Below are positions 37,695 through 46,111 of a stretch of DNA of 64,000 bases, piece after piece (position 1 is the stretch's first letter; each line of letters begins with the position of its first letter). The stretch comes from Streptomyces sp. CB00316 (GTDB taxonomy: Bacteria > Actinomycetota > Actinomycetes > Streptomycetales > Streptomycetaceae): the NCBI RefSeq assembly GCF_001905595.1, contig NZ_LIXI01000001.1:248001-312000 (forward strand), read 5' to 3'. Below the pieces are notes generated by a model. The model made no database searches and had not been told where the DNA came from. It was given only the letters and a program-made list of their open reading frames with translations. Made by a program: the position numbers and the translations under genes.

Positions 37695-38207
37695 TCAGCC
37701 CTGCGCCGCCTCGCCGTAGGCGCTGTAGGCGTACAGGGCGATCGCCCCCGCCACGCAGGCGATGATCACCCATGAGCTGAACCGTGTGTGCCTCCCTCTG
37801 GCGCTTCGCCGCACGGAGCTTCGGGGCCCACGAGGCCGCCCGGACCGACGGGGCCGATCGGTCCGCCCTGACGCCGCCCGGCCCGGAGCGACCCGCACCG
37901 TATCGGCCGCCGCTTCGGCCAGCAGGCGGCGGCAGGTCGCGGCGAGCTCGCCCGTACCGGCAGAGAGGGGCACCACCGCCTCCGAACGCGCCGGAGCGGT
38001 GGTCCCGCCGTCGAGGATGCGCCCCGCACGTACGAGGACCTCGCCCCGGCCGCCTGCCGGAGCGAGGCTGAGCCACCGCTGTACGTGCTCTCCTCGGATG
38101 ACCATCCCGCCGGACCGCTCCCGGTACACGGTGTGTTCCCGCCACAACATCTCCGCCAACTCCTTCGCGACGCACCTCAGTTGTGCCCCCACCGACTGTC
38201 CCCCCAC
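37695..38207 (-). CDS. Hypothetical protein with C-terminal membrane segment
   Basis: 170 residues from GTG 38207. The N-terminal part (about 8-50: KELAEMLWREHTVYRERSGG) and the middle (EVLVRAGRILDGG) look like real protein with good codon bias. An Arg/Pro/Gly-rich linker follows (about 105-140), then a probable membrane helix SSWVIIACVAGAIALYAYSA near the C-terminus. I recognise no family. No ribosome site is clear. It could be two gene pieces joined, given the decayed surroundings. Confidence 0.4.
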   Translation of the reverse strand: MGGQSVGAQLRCVAKELAEMLWREHTVYRERSGGMVIRGEHVQRWLSLAPAGGRGEVLVRAGRILDGGTTAPARSEAVVPLSAGTGELAATCRRLLAEAAADTVRVAPGRAASGRTDRPRRSGRPRGPRSSVRRSARGRHTRFSSWVIIACVAGAIALYAYSAYGEAAQG

Positions 38208-38324
38208 ATCGCATCGAATCGAACAGGCATCGCACTCTACTGGTGGCCGCAGCTCAGGGGGCCGCAGCCCCGATACGTGGGACGGTTGTCAGAGTTGCCG
38301 TTGAGGACGGGGGCGGCTGTTGAC

Positions 38325-38574
38325 CGCAGGCGTACGGACCTCTACCGGGGGCTGCTCGCGGAACGGCGGATCGATCCTGGTGGTGCTCGACGACGCTTCC
38401 AACGAGAGGCAGTTGGCCCCCCTGCCGCCGGCGAGCGGTTCGTGCGGCGTGATCGTGGCCGGCCGCGTACGGCTGGGGGGTCCGGGCGGTGCCCACCGGG
38501 TCGCGCCTGAACATGCGCCTTCCAGTGGGGACTCGGTCGGAAAAGCGTTCGCACGGCTCCCCAGCGAAAGGTGA
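38325..38574 (+). pseudogene. Frameshifted fragment of an NB-ARC (AfsR/SARP-type) regulator
   Basis: RRTDLYRGLLAERR is read in one frame up to about 38370. It continues in the next frame as ILVVLDDASNERQLAPLPP, then GVIVAGRVRL and GAHRV, stopping at 38572-38574. This is the Walker B / RNBS-B part of an NB-ARC ATPase domain as found in AfsR-like regulators (compare LLVLDNAASAAQVRPLLP). Everything before and after is lost. Clear decay. Confidence 0.6.
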
Positions 38575-38700
38575 TACTTCCCGTGCCCGGAGACGGCCGC
38601 ACCACGGTGCGGCTCCGGGCCCCGGCCGACCGCGTCGCACGACCGTTCGGCCCGCACGACGGCTCGCGCGGGTCCCCGGGCAACGGGGGAGGGACCCGCG

Positions 38701-38923
38701 CGGTACGCCGCCTCCGCCCACGGGCTCGCGGATGCCCTCACCTACGAGCCCCCCACCGGCGCCCCCGCCTGACCCCGAGGCGCAGCACTCCTGCGGCGCC
38801 GCGCTCGAAGCCGCGGTCACTACGCTGCTCCACCGCGCCCTGCGCGACGGGGCGGTCAGGCCGGGCGTCACCTTCCACGACCTGATCACCCTCACCGTCG
38901 AAGACCTCAGCCCGAGCCGCTGA
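38701..38923 (+). pseudogene. Frameshifted C-terminal fragment of a TetR regulator
   Basis: RYAASAHGLADALTYEPPTG ends at a TGA (38770-38772). The next frame resumes with CGAALEAAVTTLLHRALRDG and AVRPGVTFHDLITLTV to a stop at 38923. The second part matches the common C-terminal helix pattern of TetR regulators (RALRDGAVRPDVT-like). The 3' end overlaps the convergent acyltransferase gene by 17 bases. The DNA-binding half is absent. Confidence 0.5.
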
Positions 38924-41915
38924 CCGTGCCCGAGCCCCCGCCCTTGACCTTCACCGTGACCCGATCGACCCGCATCGGGTGCCCCGGCTCGGTGCCCGGC
39001 CCCACCGTCGCGCCGTCCGCGGCCGGCAGCTTGCCGCCGATCGCCACGTTGAGGATCAGGAACACCCCGTGGTCCACCGCCCGCTTCCAGGTCCCGGCGT
39101 CCATCCGCCCGGCGCTCACCCGGTGGTACACCCGGCCGTCGAGATACCAGCGCACCTCGCCCCCGCCGAGGTCCACCTCCACGGCGTACGTGTGGAACTC
39201 CGTGCGGCAGGTCGCGCAGGCCTGCGGACCCGACGTCAGCCCCACCGGCTCCTCGCACGGCCCGCCCTCCAGCACCCCGCAGTGCATCGACCCGAAGATG
39301 GTGTCCCGGCCGTTGACGGACTCCATGACGTCGAGTTCACCGACGCCCGGCCAGCCCGTGTAGCCGTCGCGCAGCTTGGCGCCCAGGGTCCAGAACGCGG
39401 GCCAATAGCCCGCCGCCTTCGGCCCGGTCACGTCCGGCAGCGCGATCGACGCCTCGATCCGCAGCACGCCGCCGGGCGGCGGCGCGAAGTCGGAACGTAC
39501 GGTCTCGATCCGCCCCGAACTCCACGCGTCACCCTTCCTGGTGGGCACGATCTCCAGCGCGCCCCTCCCGTCGAGGCGGACGTTGTCCGTCGAGTCGGTC
39601 ATGGTCTCGATCTCGCCGGTGCCCCACTGCGGGGCCGGGCAGCCGGGGTAGCAGGTCCCTAGGTCGTACTGCCAGTTCGCGGGGGAGGGGCGGCTGCCCG
39701 CCGGGCCCTCGAAGTCGTCCCGCAGCAGTTCGGTCCAGCCGTCGTCACCCGGCGCGGCGGGGGCCGTGGCCGTCGGCAGCGCCCCCGTGTCCGTCAGCAG
39801 CCGCTCCAGCCTCGGGGTCAGCACGACGGCCGCCGCGTTGGTGAGGTGGGCGTCGTCCCGGTAGAGCAGGATGCGGTCCCGTACGGCCGGGCAGGTCGGG
39901 CCGTCACCCGGGCAGAGGACCGGGTTCACGCTGATGGCCCGTACGCCCGGCACCGCCCCCGCCGCGATCCTCCGGGCCAGCGGATCGGCCCAGATCGCCT
40001 CCGTCCGGCGGAACGCGCAGGCGGCGGCATCGTCCGGAGCGCCGGAGACACACGCGGGGATGTCCGTACCGGGTACGGGGGTGTCCTCGATGTACACGAT
40101 CGGCGCGCCGGTCTCCCGCAGCGGCTTGAGGGTCTTCTCCCAGGCGGCGGCCAGGAGTTGGCGGTCGGTGGTGTACCGGTTGAGCGAGGCGACCACGATG
40201 AGCCGGGGCTTGGGACCCGTACGGAGGCGTTCCAGGGCGTCCGCGCGCCAGGTGTCGCACTCCCGGTACGCGCGGCCCAGTTGCGGGCTGTCCACCGCCA
40301 ACCGCGGAAGCGGGCAACCCTGCTTGACCAACTGCTGGAGCGCCCAGCCCCGTTGTGAGGCAAGCGCCAGCATCGGGGAGAACCACTGCCCCGCGTGCGA
40401 GTCGCCGAGCAGCACGATCCGGTCCTGGCTGTCCACCGCGCCGAACAGGCACTCCGGGCTGCGGGTCACCTCCGGCGCGACCTGGCAGTTCCGGTCCGGC
40501 GGGAAGTCCTTGCGGGCCTGGGCCGGGTTCGGAACCACCGACCCGTCCCCCGCGGAGGCCCCGAGCAGCGAGGGCCCGGAGGCGGCACCCGGCGGCAGCC
40601 CCTTGACGTCGACCGGAGTGGTGGGGCCCATCAGGTGCAGCGTCGCCGTGCCCACCACCAGGGCGAGTGCGACCGGCAGCACGATGGCCGAGACGCCGAC
40701 CGCCAGCCCCCGCCGGGGAAGTTCGCAGACCGTACGGCTGCGGCGCAGCGGCTGCTCCACCCAGCGCATCGTGGCGAGCGCGGGCAGCACGGCGGCCAGC
40801 GTGAGCGCCGTCCTCGCGGGCCAGCCGAGCGTGCCGAGCCGGACCTCCGCGAGCACGAGCACCGGCCAGTGCCACAGGTACAGGTTGTACGAGAGCCGCC
40901 CGACGGCCCGGGGCGCCCGCCCCGCCAGCAGCCGCCCGACCCCGTACGCGCCCTGGACGTTCCGCTCGCCCCGCCCCGGTATCGCGGCGAGGATCACGGC
41001 GGCGGTGGCCAGGGTCGGGACGAGCGCCGCGTATCCGGGGTACGGCGTCGAGGCGTCGTACGCCACCACGCACCAGCCGATCGCCGCCGCCCCGCCCCAG
41101 CCGCACAGCAGCCGCAGCGGACGCGGCCCGCGCAGCAGGTGCCAGGGCAGCAGCGCGAGCAGCGCCCCCACGCCGAACTGCCAGACGCGTGAAGGCGTTC
41201 CGAGGTACGCGAGTGAGACCGAGTGCGCCGTCCAGTGCAGGGACAGCGCGAACGAACCGACGACCAGCGCCCCGGTCACCAGCGCCACCACGGACCGCAC
41301 GGCACGCCCCCGCCGGACCGCGCGGGCGGCGCAGAGCACGGCCACCGCGAGGAGCGGGGCCCAGAACAGGTAGAACTGCTCCTCGACGGCGAGCGACCAG
41401 AAGTGCAGCAGCGGGCTCTGGTCGTGCCCGGCGGCGAGGTAGTCGGTCCGCTGGGAGACGAACCGCCAGTTGGCGACGGACAGCGCAGCCGCGAGGACGT
41501 CGTACTCCAGGTCGGTGCGGCGCAGCGGGACGGTCAGCCAGGCGCCGGCCACCGCGACCGCCGCGAGCACCACGGCGGCCGAGGGCAGCAGTCGCCGGGC
41601 CCGCCGGGAGAAGAAGCCGCCGAGCCGGATCCGGCCTGTGCTGATGGCCTCGCGGACCAGGAGGCCGGTGATCAGGTAGCCGGAGATGACGAAGAAGACG
41701 TCCACCCCGATGAACCCGCCTGCCAGGCCCGGGATTCCTGCGTGGAAGGCGAGGACCGCGAGGACGGCGACCGCGCGCAGTCCCTCGATGTCGGGCCGGA
41801 ACGTGGACCGGTGCGGGCTGGGCCCGGACTCGCCGCCCGACCGTGGGGCGGGCGGGACGGGCGGTGGTGGAGTGGTGCGCTTCCGGCGAGGGCCGGGAGC
41901 GAGGAGGAAGGGCAT
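38907..41915 (-). CDS. OafA-type acyltransferase fused to SGNH and GH16 domains
   Basis: 1002 residues. Residues 38-395 form an acyltransferase_3 membrane domain with about 10 helices: FRPDIEGLRAVAVLAVLAFH (His58), FFSRRARRLLP, FWSLAVEEQFYLFW. An eleventh helix (about 404-428) carries the chain outside. An SGNH domain (about 470-710) has the nucleophile motif GDSH (504-507) and a D-x-x-H at 687-690. The C-terminal 270 residues (about 727-990) are a GH16 beta-glucanase fold with catalytic ELDVME (Glu860, Asp862, Glu865). Predicted role: O-acylate a surface glucan and trim it at the outer membrane face. It lies 24 bases after a GT2 gene in the same operon. Confidence 0.92.
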   Translation of the reverse strand: MPFLLAPGPRRKRTTPPPPVPPAPRSGGESGPSPHRSTFRPDIEGLRAVAVLAVLAFHAGIPGLAGGFIGVDVFFVISGYLITGLLVREAISTGRIRLGGFFSRRARRLLPSAAVVLAAVAVAGAWLTVPLRRTDLEYDVLAAALSVANWRFVSQRTDYLAAGHDQSPLLHFWSLAVEEQFYLFWAPLLAVAVLCAARAVRRGRAVRSVVALVTGALVVGSFALSLHWTAHSVSLAYLGTPSRVWQFGVGALLALLPWHLLRGPRPLRLLCGWGGAAAIGWCVVAYDASTPYPGYAALVPTLATAAVILAAIPGRGERNVQGAYGVGRLLAGRAPRAVGRLSYNLYLWHWPVLVLAEVRLGTLGWPARTALTLAAVLPALATMRWVEQPLRRSRTVCELPRRGLAVGVSAIVLPVALALVVGTATLHLMGPTTPVDVKGLPPGAASGPSLLGASAGDGSVVPNPAQARKDFPPDRNCQVAPEVTRSPECLFGAVDSQDRIVLLGDSHAGQWFSPMLALASQRGWALQQLVKQGCPLPRLAVDSPQLGRAYRECDTWRADALERLRTGPKPRLIVVASLNRYTTDRQLLAAAWEKTLKPLRETGAPIVYIEDTPVPGTDIPACVSGAPDDAAACAFRRTEAIWADPLARRIAAGAVPGVRAISVNPVLCPGDGPTCPAVRDRILLYRDDAHLTNAAAVVLTPRLERLLTDTGALPTATAPAAPGDDGWTELLRDDFEGPAGSRPSPANWQYDLGTCYPGCPAPQWGTGEIETMTDSTDNVRLDGRGALEIVPTRKGDAWSSGRIETVRSDFAPPPGGVLRIEASIALPDVTGPKAAGYWPAFWTLGAKLRDGYTGWPGVGELDVMESVNGRDTIFGSMHCGVLEGGPCEEPVGLTSGPQACATCRTEFHTYAVEVDLGGGEVRWYLDGRVYHRVSAGRMDAGTWKRAVDHGVFLILNVAIGGKLPAADGATVGPGTEPGHPMRVDRVTVKVKGGGSGTVSGSG

Positions 41916-41939
41916 GACGGCAAGGCCTTTCGGCTCGGC

Positions 41940-43649
41940 TCAGCTCGACCAGGGGAGCATCGGGTTGACCCACCCCGAGGCGAGCAGACCGGTGAGCAGG
42001 AGGACGGCGGAGGCGGCGAGGGCCTCGGGCCAGCGGCGGGGCAGCACGCCGGCGGGGGAGCGGAGGCTCACCAGGAAGGCTCTGGCCCCCGCACCACGCG
42101 GCGTCGGGACTTCCTCGTTCCGCACCCTGGGACGCAGCTCGGTCAACAGGTCCCGTATCAACGGCACGTTGATCTGGAGCTGCACCAGCAGATAGAGCAG
42201 AAGCCCCCAGTTGGGCTCCCAGCCGTTACGGGCGACGGCCAGCGCGATCCCGGCGGCCGCCGCCCCGTTGGACAGGACGAGCCAGGCCAGCGAGACGCCC
42301 ACCACCCGGCGGGCCATCGAGCCCGAACTCCCCTTGCCGCGAACCCCTGTGGGCACCCAGGCGGCGCTGCGGCCCCGCAGGGTGTGCCAGAACGCGGTGG
42401 CGGCGGCCACGCTGGTGAGGACGTTGGCCCGGATCACCTCCACCCGCCAGCGGGTGCGGCTGATCCTGGGCAGCAGCACGTGCCAGAGCCAGAGCGGGGC
42501 GAGCAGCGGCAGCACGTGCCAGGGCCGGATGTGGTCCGGATACCAGAACATCATCACCAGCGGCGGCAGCGGCGCGGCGAAGGTGTTCACGGCCGTCGTG
42601 AGGTACCCGACGACGCCCTCGTAGAAGCAGAGCCGCATCCGCCAGGGCGCGCGCATCCGCTTCAGTACGGGCGTCGCGAGCAGGTGGAGGTTGCCCATCG
42701 CCCACCGGTACTGCTGGTTGACGAAGGAGGTGACCTCGTCGGGCGAGGTGCCCTTGGCGACCAGGACGGGGACGTACTGGGTGCGGAACCCCTGCTCGTG
42801 CAGGGCGAGCCCGGTGTACAGGTCCTCGCTGTGGTCGAGCCGGGCGAAGCCGCCCGCCAGGTCGATCGCGCTGCGCCGGTAGACGGCGTTCGAGCCGCAG
42901 CAGATGGCGGCGTCACTGGCGTCCCGGGAGGGCTGGATCCAGCGGAAGAACCACTCCTGGGCCGCACCGGCGGCGCGCTGGATCCACTCCATCGACTCGT
43001 CGGTGTCGAAGCACTGAGGGCTCTGCACGATGCCGACGGCGGGGTCGGCGAGATACGGGACGAGGTGGCGCAGGAAGTCCGGGCGGGGCGCGAAGTCCGC
43101 GTCCAGGATCGCGATGAACTCCGAACTGCTCAGCGTGAGCGCGTGGTTGAGGTTGCCCGCCTTCTTCAGGTGCCCCCGGTCGGGCCGGACGACGTACGTG
43201 TAGCCGTAACGGGCGGCCAGCGCCGCGACCTCGGGCCGGTCGCCGTCGTCCAGGACCCAGACGGTCAGCGCGTCGGGCCAGTCCACGGCGGCGACGGCGC
43301 GGTAGGCGTTGTCGAGGACGGGGAGAGGTTCGCCGCAGGTCGGCAAGTACAGGTCCACGGTGGGGAGTTCGGCGGGCTGCCAGGCGTGGACGAGGACCTC
43401 GTGCGACGGCCGGGTCAGCCGGCGCTGACGCAGGCTGTTGACGGAGGAGAGCCCCAGCGCCACGACGTTGAGCCCGAGGACCGCGAGGAACGCCCAGAGG
43501 GCCGGGGTCCGCAGCGCGAAGGCGAGCATGGTGACCGCGGTGAAGACGAAGGCGAGCGAACTGCTCACCAGGACCCAGCGGCGCTGCGGCCCGAAGTACC
43601 AGTAGAGCTCGTCGTCGGATGGTGGTTGCGGAAGGTGATGCACGGTCAT
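41940..43649 (-). CDS. Membrane glycosyltransferase family 2, cellulose-synthase-like
   Basis: 569 residues. Two N-terminal helices, a cytosolic GT-A domain (about 95-340) and several C-terminal helices. Processive-synthase residues are complete: WVLDDGDRPEV (first Asp), ILDADFAPRPDF (DxD), HSEDLYTG (catalytic Asp), QQYRWAMG (QxxRW). It should polymerise a nucleotide sugar and extrude the chain. There is no PilZ domain, so no direct c-di-GMP control is visible. ATG 43649 follows GTGGGGGC. The next gene encodes an acyltransferase-SGNH-GH16 protein, giving a two-gene system for synthesis, decoration and trimming of a beta-glucan. It is not next to a galactose oxidase-like gene, unlike cslA. Confidence 0.93.
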   Translation of the reverse strand: MTVHHLPQPPSDDELYWYFGPQRRWVLVSSSLAFVFTAVTMLAFALRTPALWAFLAVLGLNVVALGLSSVNSLRQRRLTRPSHEVLVHAWQPAELPTVDLYLPTCGEPLPVLDNAYRAVAAVDWPDALTVWVLDDGDRPEVAALAARYGYTYVVRPDRGHLKKAGNLNHALTLSSSEFIAILDADFAPRPDFLRHLVPYLADPAVGIVQSPQCFDTDESMEWIQRAAGAAQEWFFRWIQPSRDASDAAICCGSNAVYRRSAIDLAGGFARLDHSEDLYTGLALHEQGFRTQYVPVLVAKGTSPDEVTSFVNQQYRWAMGNLHLLATPVLKRMRAPWRMRLCFYEGVVGYLTTAVNTFAAPLPPLVMMFWYPDHIRPWHVLPLLAPLWLWHVLLPRISRTRWRVEVIRANVLTSVAAATAFWHTLRGRSAAWVPTGVRGKGSSGSMARRVVGVSLAWLVLSNGAAAAGIALAVARNGWEPNWGLLLYLLVQLQINVPLIRDLLTELRPRVRNEEVPTPRGAGARAFLVSLRSPAGVLPRRWPEALAASAVLLLTGLLASGWVNPMLPWSS

Positions 43650-43975
43650 AAAGCCCCCACGGCTGTGTATGTACCCGTTTCCGTGCCTGTTTCAGCACTC
43701 GCTTCGATGGTCACCCTAGCGCCAAAGGTATAGACCACTCACGCGAGACCGGGCCGACGGAGGAATTGAGACAGCGGATTGGCGTGGTTCGATGGGTCCA
43801 GACCTCTGGTCCAGGCCGGTGGGTGGGCCCATTCGAGCGGCCACACCCGTCGGGTCGGGGAAGGCGCAGGTCACGCCGGGGTGAACAGTCCCGGAAGACT
43901 GACGGGGCCGGGGAGGATCCGTCCGGCGTGCGGGACACCCGGCACACCCCGCACCCCGGGCGGCACAATGGGTGC
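43650..43975. other. Divergent intergenic region
   Basis: 326 bases between the GT2 start and the phosphatase-like gene. Presumed promoters for both directions. No gene or assignable site seen. Confidence 0.5.
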
Positions 43976-44791
43976 ATGCCGATACCCAGCCGCGCCGCCC
44001 TCGTCGACCACCTCGTCCGTTCGCGTATCGCGGGGGACGTCGCCACTCCTCGCGACAACAACCTCTCCCACTACCGCAAGCTCGCCAACGGTGACCGCCA
44101 CTACTGGCTGGGTCTGGAGCTCGGCGACCGCTGGACCGACGAGCAGGACGTGCTCGCGGTGATGGCCGAGCGCTGCGGAGTGAACGACGACCCCGCGCAC
44201 CGGTTCGGCCAGGACACCATCGACCCCGAGCTGACCGTGGACGCCCTGGAGCGGATGGCGGCCCGCCTGCGCAAGGCCGCGGACGGCCGCGAGCGGGTCC
44301 TCTTCGCCACCGGCCACCCCGGCGGCCTGCTGGACGTGCACCGGCAGACGGCGGACGCCCTGCGCCGGGCGGGCTGCGAGATCGTCCGCATCCCCTCCGG
44401 GCTGATCGCGGACGAGGGGCTGGTCGTCCAGTTCGCCGACGTCGCGATGCTGGAACGCGGGGCGACCCTCTGGCACACCCACTCCCCGGCCCCGATGGCG
44501 GCCGTCCTGGACGCCATGGCGCACCTGGGCCGCCCGCTGCCCGACCTCGTCGTCGCGGACCACGGCTGGGCGGGCTGCGCGGGCCGGCGCGGGCTGGACG
44601 CGATCGGTTACGCGGACTGCAACGACCCGGCCCTCTTCCTTGGCGAGTCGGAGGGCACCCTCCAGGTCGCCGTCCCCCTGGACGACCACGTCACCGACCC
44701 GCGCTTCTACGACCCGATGACGGACTACCTGCTGCACGCGGCGGGGCTGCTGGAGGACGAGCCCGAGCTCGCACAGGAGCCCGCCGTGTAG
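43976..44791 (+). CDS. Conserved phosphatase-like protein
   Basis: 271 residues from ATG 43976. It resembles proteins annotated simply as phosphatase in Streptomyces, but I know no characterised member. Notable blocks: LFATGHPGGLLDVHRQTADA, TLWHTHSPAPMAAVLDAMA, and LVVADHGWAGCAGRRGLDA followed by IGYADCNDPALF. The conserved His and Asp residues in these blocks suggest a metal-dependent hydrolase. No signal peptide. Stands alone. Confidence 0.75.
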   Translation: MPIPSRAALVDHLVRSRIAGDVATPRDNNLSHYRKLANGDRHYWLGLELGDRWTDEQDVLAVMAERCGVNDDPAHRFGQDTIDPELTVDALERMAARLRKAADGRERVLFATGHPGGLLDVHRQTADALRRAGCEIVRIPSGLIADEGLVVQFADVAMLERGATLWHTHSPAPMAAVLDAMAHLGRPLPDLVVADHGWAGCAGRRGLDAIGYADCNDPALFLGESEGTLQVAVPLDDHVTDPRFYDPMTDYLLHAAGLLEDEPELAQEPAV

Positions 44792-44883
44792 GGCCTGCCG
44801 TTTCAGGGCCACGGAACGGCCACGCAAGGGGCCGCGGGGCCGCGTCCGGGGCGTGACGGCGTCGTCAGGAGCCCGTGACGGCT

Positions 44884-45128
44884 TCAGGAGCCGGGGTGCT
44901 GCCGCTCCCGCAGCCGCTGCTCACGCCCCGGCGTCGGGTCCGAATACACCCGCCGGACCGACGGAAGCCGCTCCCACGGCTGCGCCTCCGCCTCCTCGCA
45001 GGCCCACTCGACCTCCGCCGCGGTGGCCATGTCACGGAAGTCGGCCTTCGCCGCGACAGGATCTCGGCCGGCCCCTGGATGAGAACGGTGAAGGTGGACT
45101 CCCCGCCGTCAGCCTTCGTATCGCTCAT
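44884..45128 (-). pseudogene. Small gene with a frameshift
   Basis: From ATG 45128 the frame reads MSDTKADGGESTFTVLIQGP and AEIL, then runs into an Arg-rich shadow. Beginning near 45060 the adjacent frame reads AAKADFRDMATAAEVEWACE, EAEAQPWERLPSVRRV and on to a stop at 44884, which fits better as the continuation. The span 45128-44884 is 245 bases, one frame step out. Intact, it would be about 80 residues, cytosolic and acidic. Either a frameshift mutation or a sequencing error; a programmed frameshift is less likely since no slippery run is present. Confidence 0.6.
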
Positions 45129-45166
45129 GGTGGGGAGTATGTCCGAAATGCTACTTCAGGCGGTGC

Positions 45167-46054
45167 TCATCCCGGGTCCACGTCACGCGGAACCCGTACG
45201 ACACCCTCCTGGATGACGGTGATCGCGAGGCGCCCGTCGGCGGTGTGGATACGGGCCTGGCCAAGCCCCCGCCCGCCGGAGGCCGACGGCGACTCCTGGT
45301 CGTACAGCAGCCACTCGTCCGCCCGGAACGGCCGGTGGAACCACATCGCGTGGTCCAGGCTCGCCCCGACCACGTCCCCGACCGCCCAGCCGCCCCGCCC
45401 GTGGGCCAGGAGCACCGAGTCCAGCAGCGTCATGTCGGAGACGTACGTGGCCATGCAGACGTGCAGGAGCGGATCGTCCGCGAGCTTGCCGTTGGTCCGG
45501 AACCAGACCTGCGAGCGCGGCTCACGCGCCTCGCCCACCGTGCCGAACGGCGGTGCGTCCACATACCGCAGGTCCACCGCGGCCCGCGCCTCGATCAGCC
45601 GGTCGACCATCCCCGGGTGGCTGAAGCGGTCCGCGTACCGGGGCAGCATCTCGGCGGCCGTGGGCAGCGTCTCGGGATCGGGGGAGGCCGGCATGTCGGC
45701 CTGGTGCTCCAGCCCGTCCTCGTACGTCTGGAAGGACGCGGAGAGGTGGAAGATCGGCTGCCCGTGCTGCACGGCGACGACCCGGCGGGTGGTGAAGGAC
45801 CTCCCGTCGCGGATGCGGTCGACGCTGTAGACGATGGGCGCGCCCGGGTCCCCGGCGCGCAGGAAGTAGGCGTGCAGGGAGTGGGCGGCCCGCTCGGCGG
45901 GGACGGTCCGGCCCGCGGCGACCAGCGCCTGGGCCGCGACCTGCCCGCCGAACACCCGGGGCACGACCGCGCTGCGGCTCGCGCCCCGGAAGATGTCCCG
46001 CTCGATCTGCTCCAGGTCGAGCAGATCGAGCAGGGAATCGAGTGCTGCGCTCAT
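45167..46054 (-). CDS. tesB: Acyl-CoA thioesterase II
   Basis: 295 residues from ATG 46054; a longer GTG/ATG form upstream lacks family similarity. Double-hotdog TesB fold: FGGQVAAQALVAAGRTV and SLHAYFLRAGDPGAPIVY in the first half, LDHAMWFHRPFRADEWLLYD and QEGVVR in the second. The catalytic Asp lies in SLDHAMWFH. It hydrolyses acyl-CoA to free acid and CoA in the cytosol. It lies 57 bases after an acyl-CoA dehydrogenase gene. Confidence 0.92.
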   Translation of the reverse strand: MSAALDSLLDLLDLEQIERDIFRGASRSAVVPRVFGGQVAAQALVAAGRTVPAERAAHSLHAYFLRAGDPGAPIVYSVDRIRDGRSFTTRRVVAVQHGQPIFHLSASFQTYEDGLEHQADMPASPDPETLPTAAEMLPRYADRFSHPGMVDRLIEARAAVDLRYVDAPPFGTVGEAREPRSQVWFRTNGKLADDPLLHVCMATYVSDMTLLDSVLLAHGRGGWAVGDVVGASLDHAMWFHRPFRADEWLLYDQESPSASGGRGLGQARIHTADGRLAITVIQEGVVRVPRDVDPG

Positions 46055-46111
46055 GAAGAGAACGTAGTCCTTACAGAACGGCCTGAGTCTGTCCAAACGG
46101 CCTGAGTCTGC

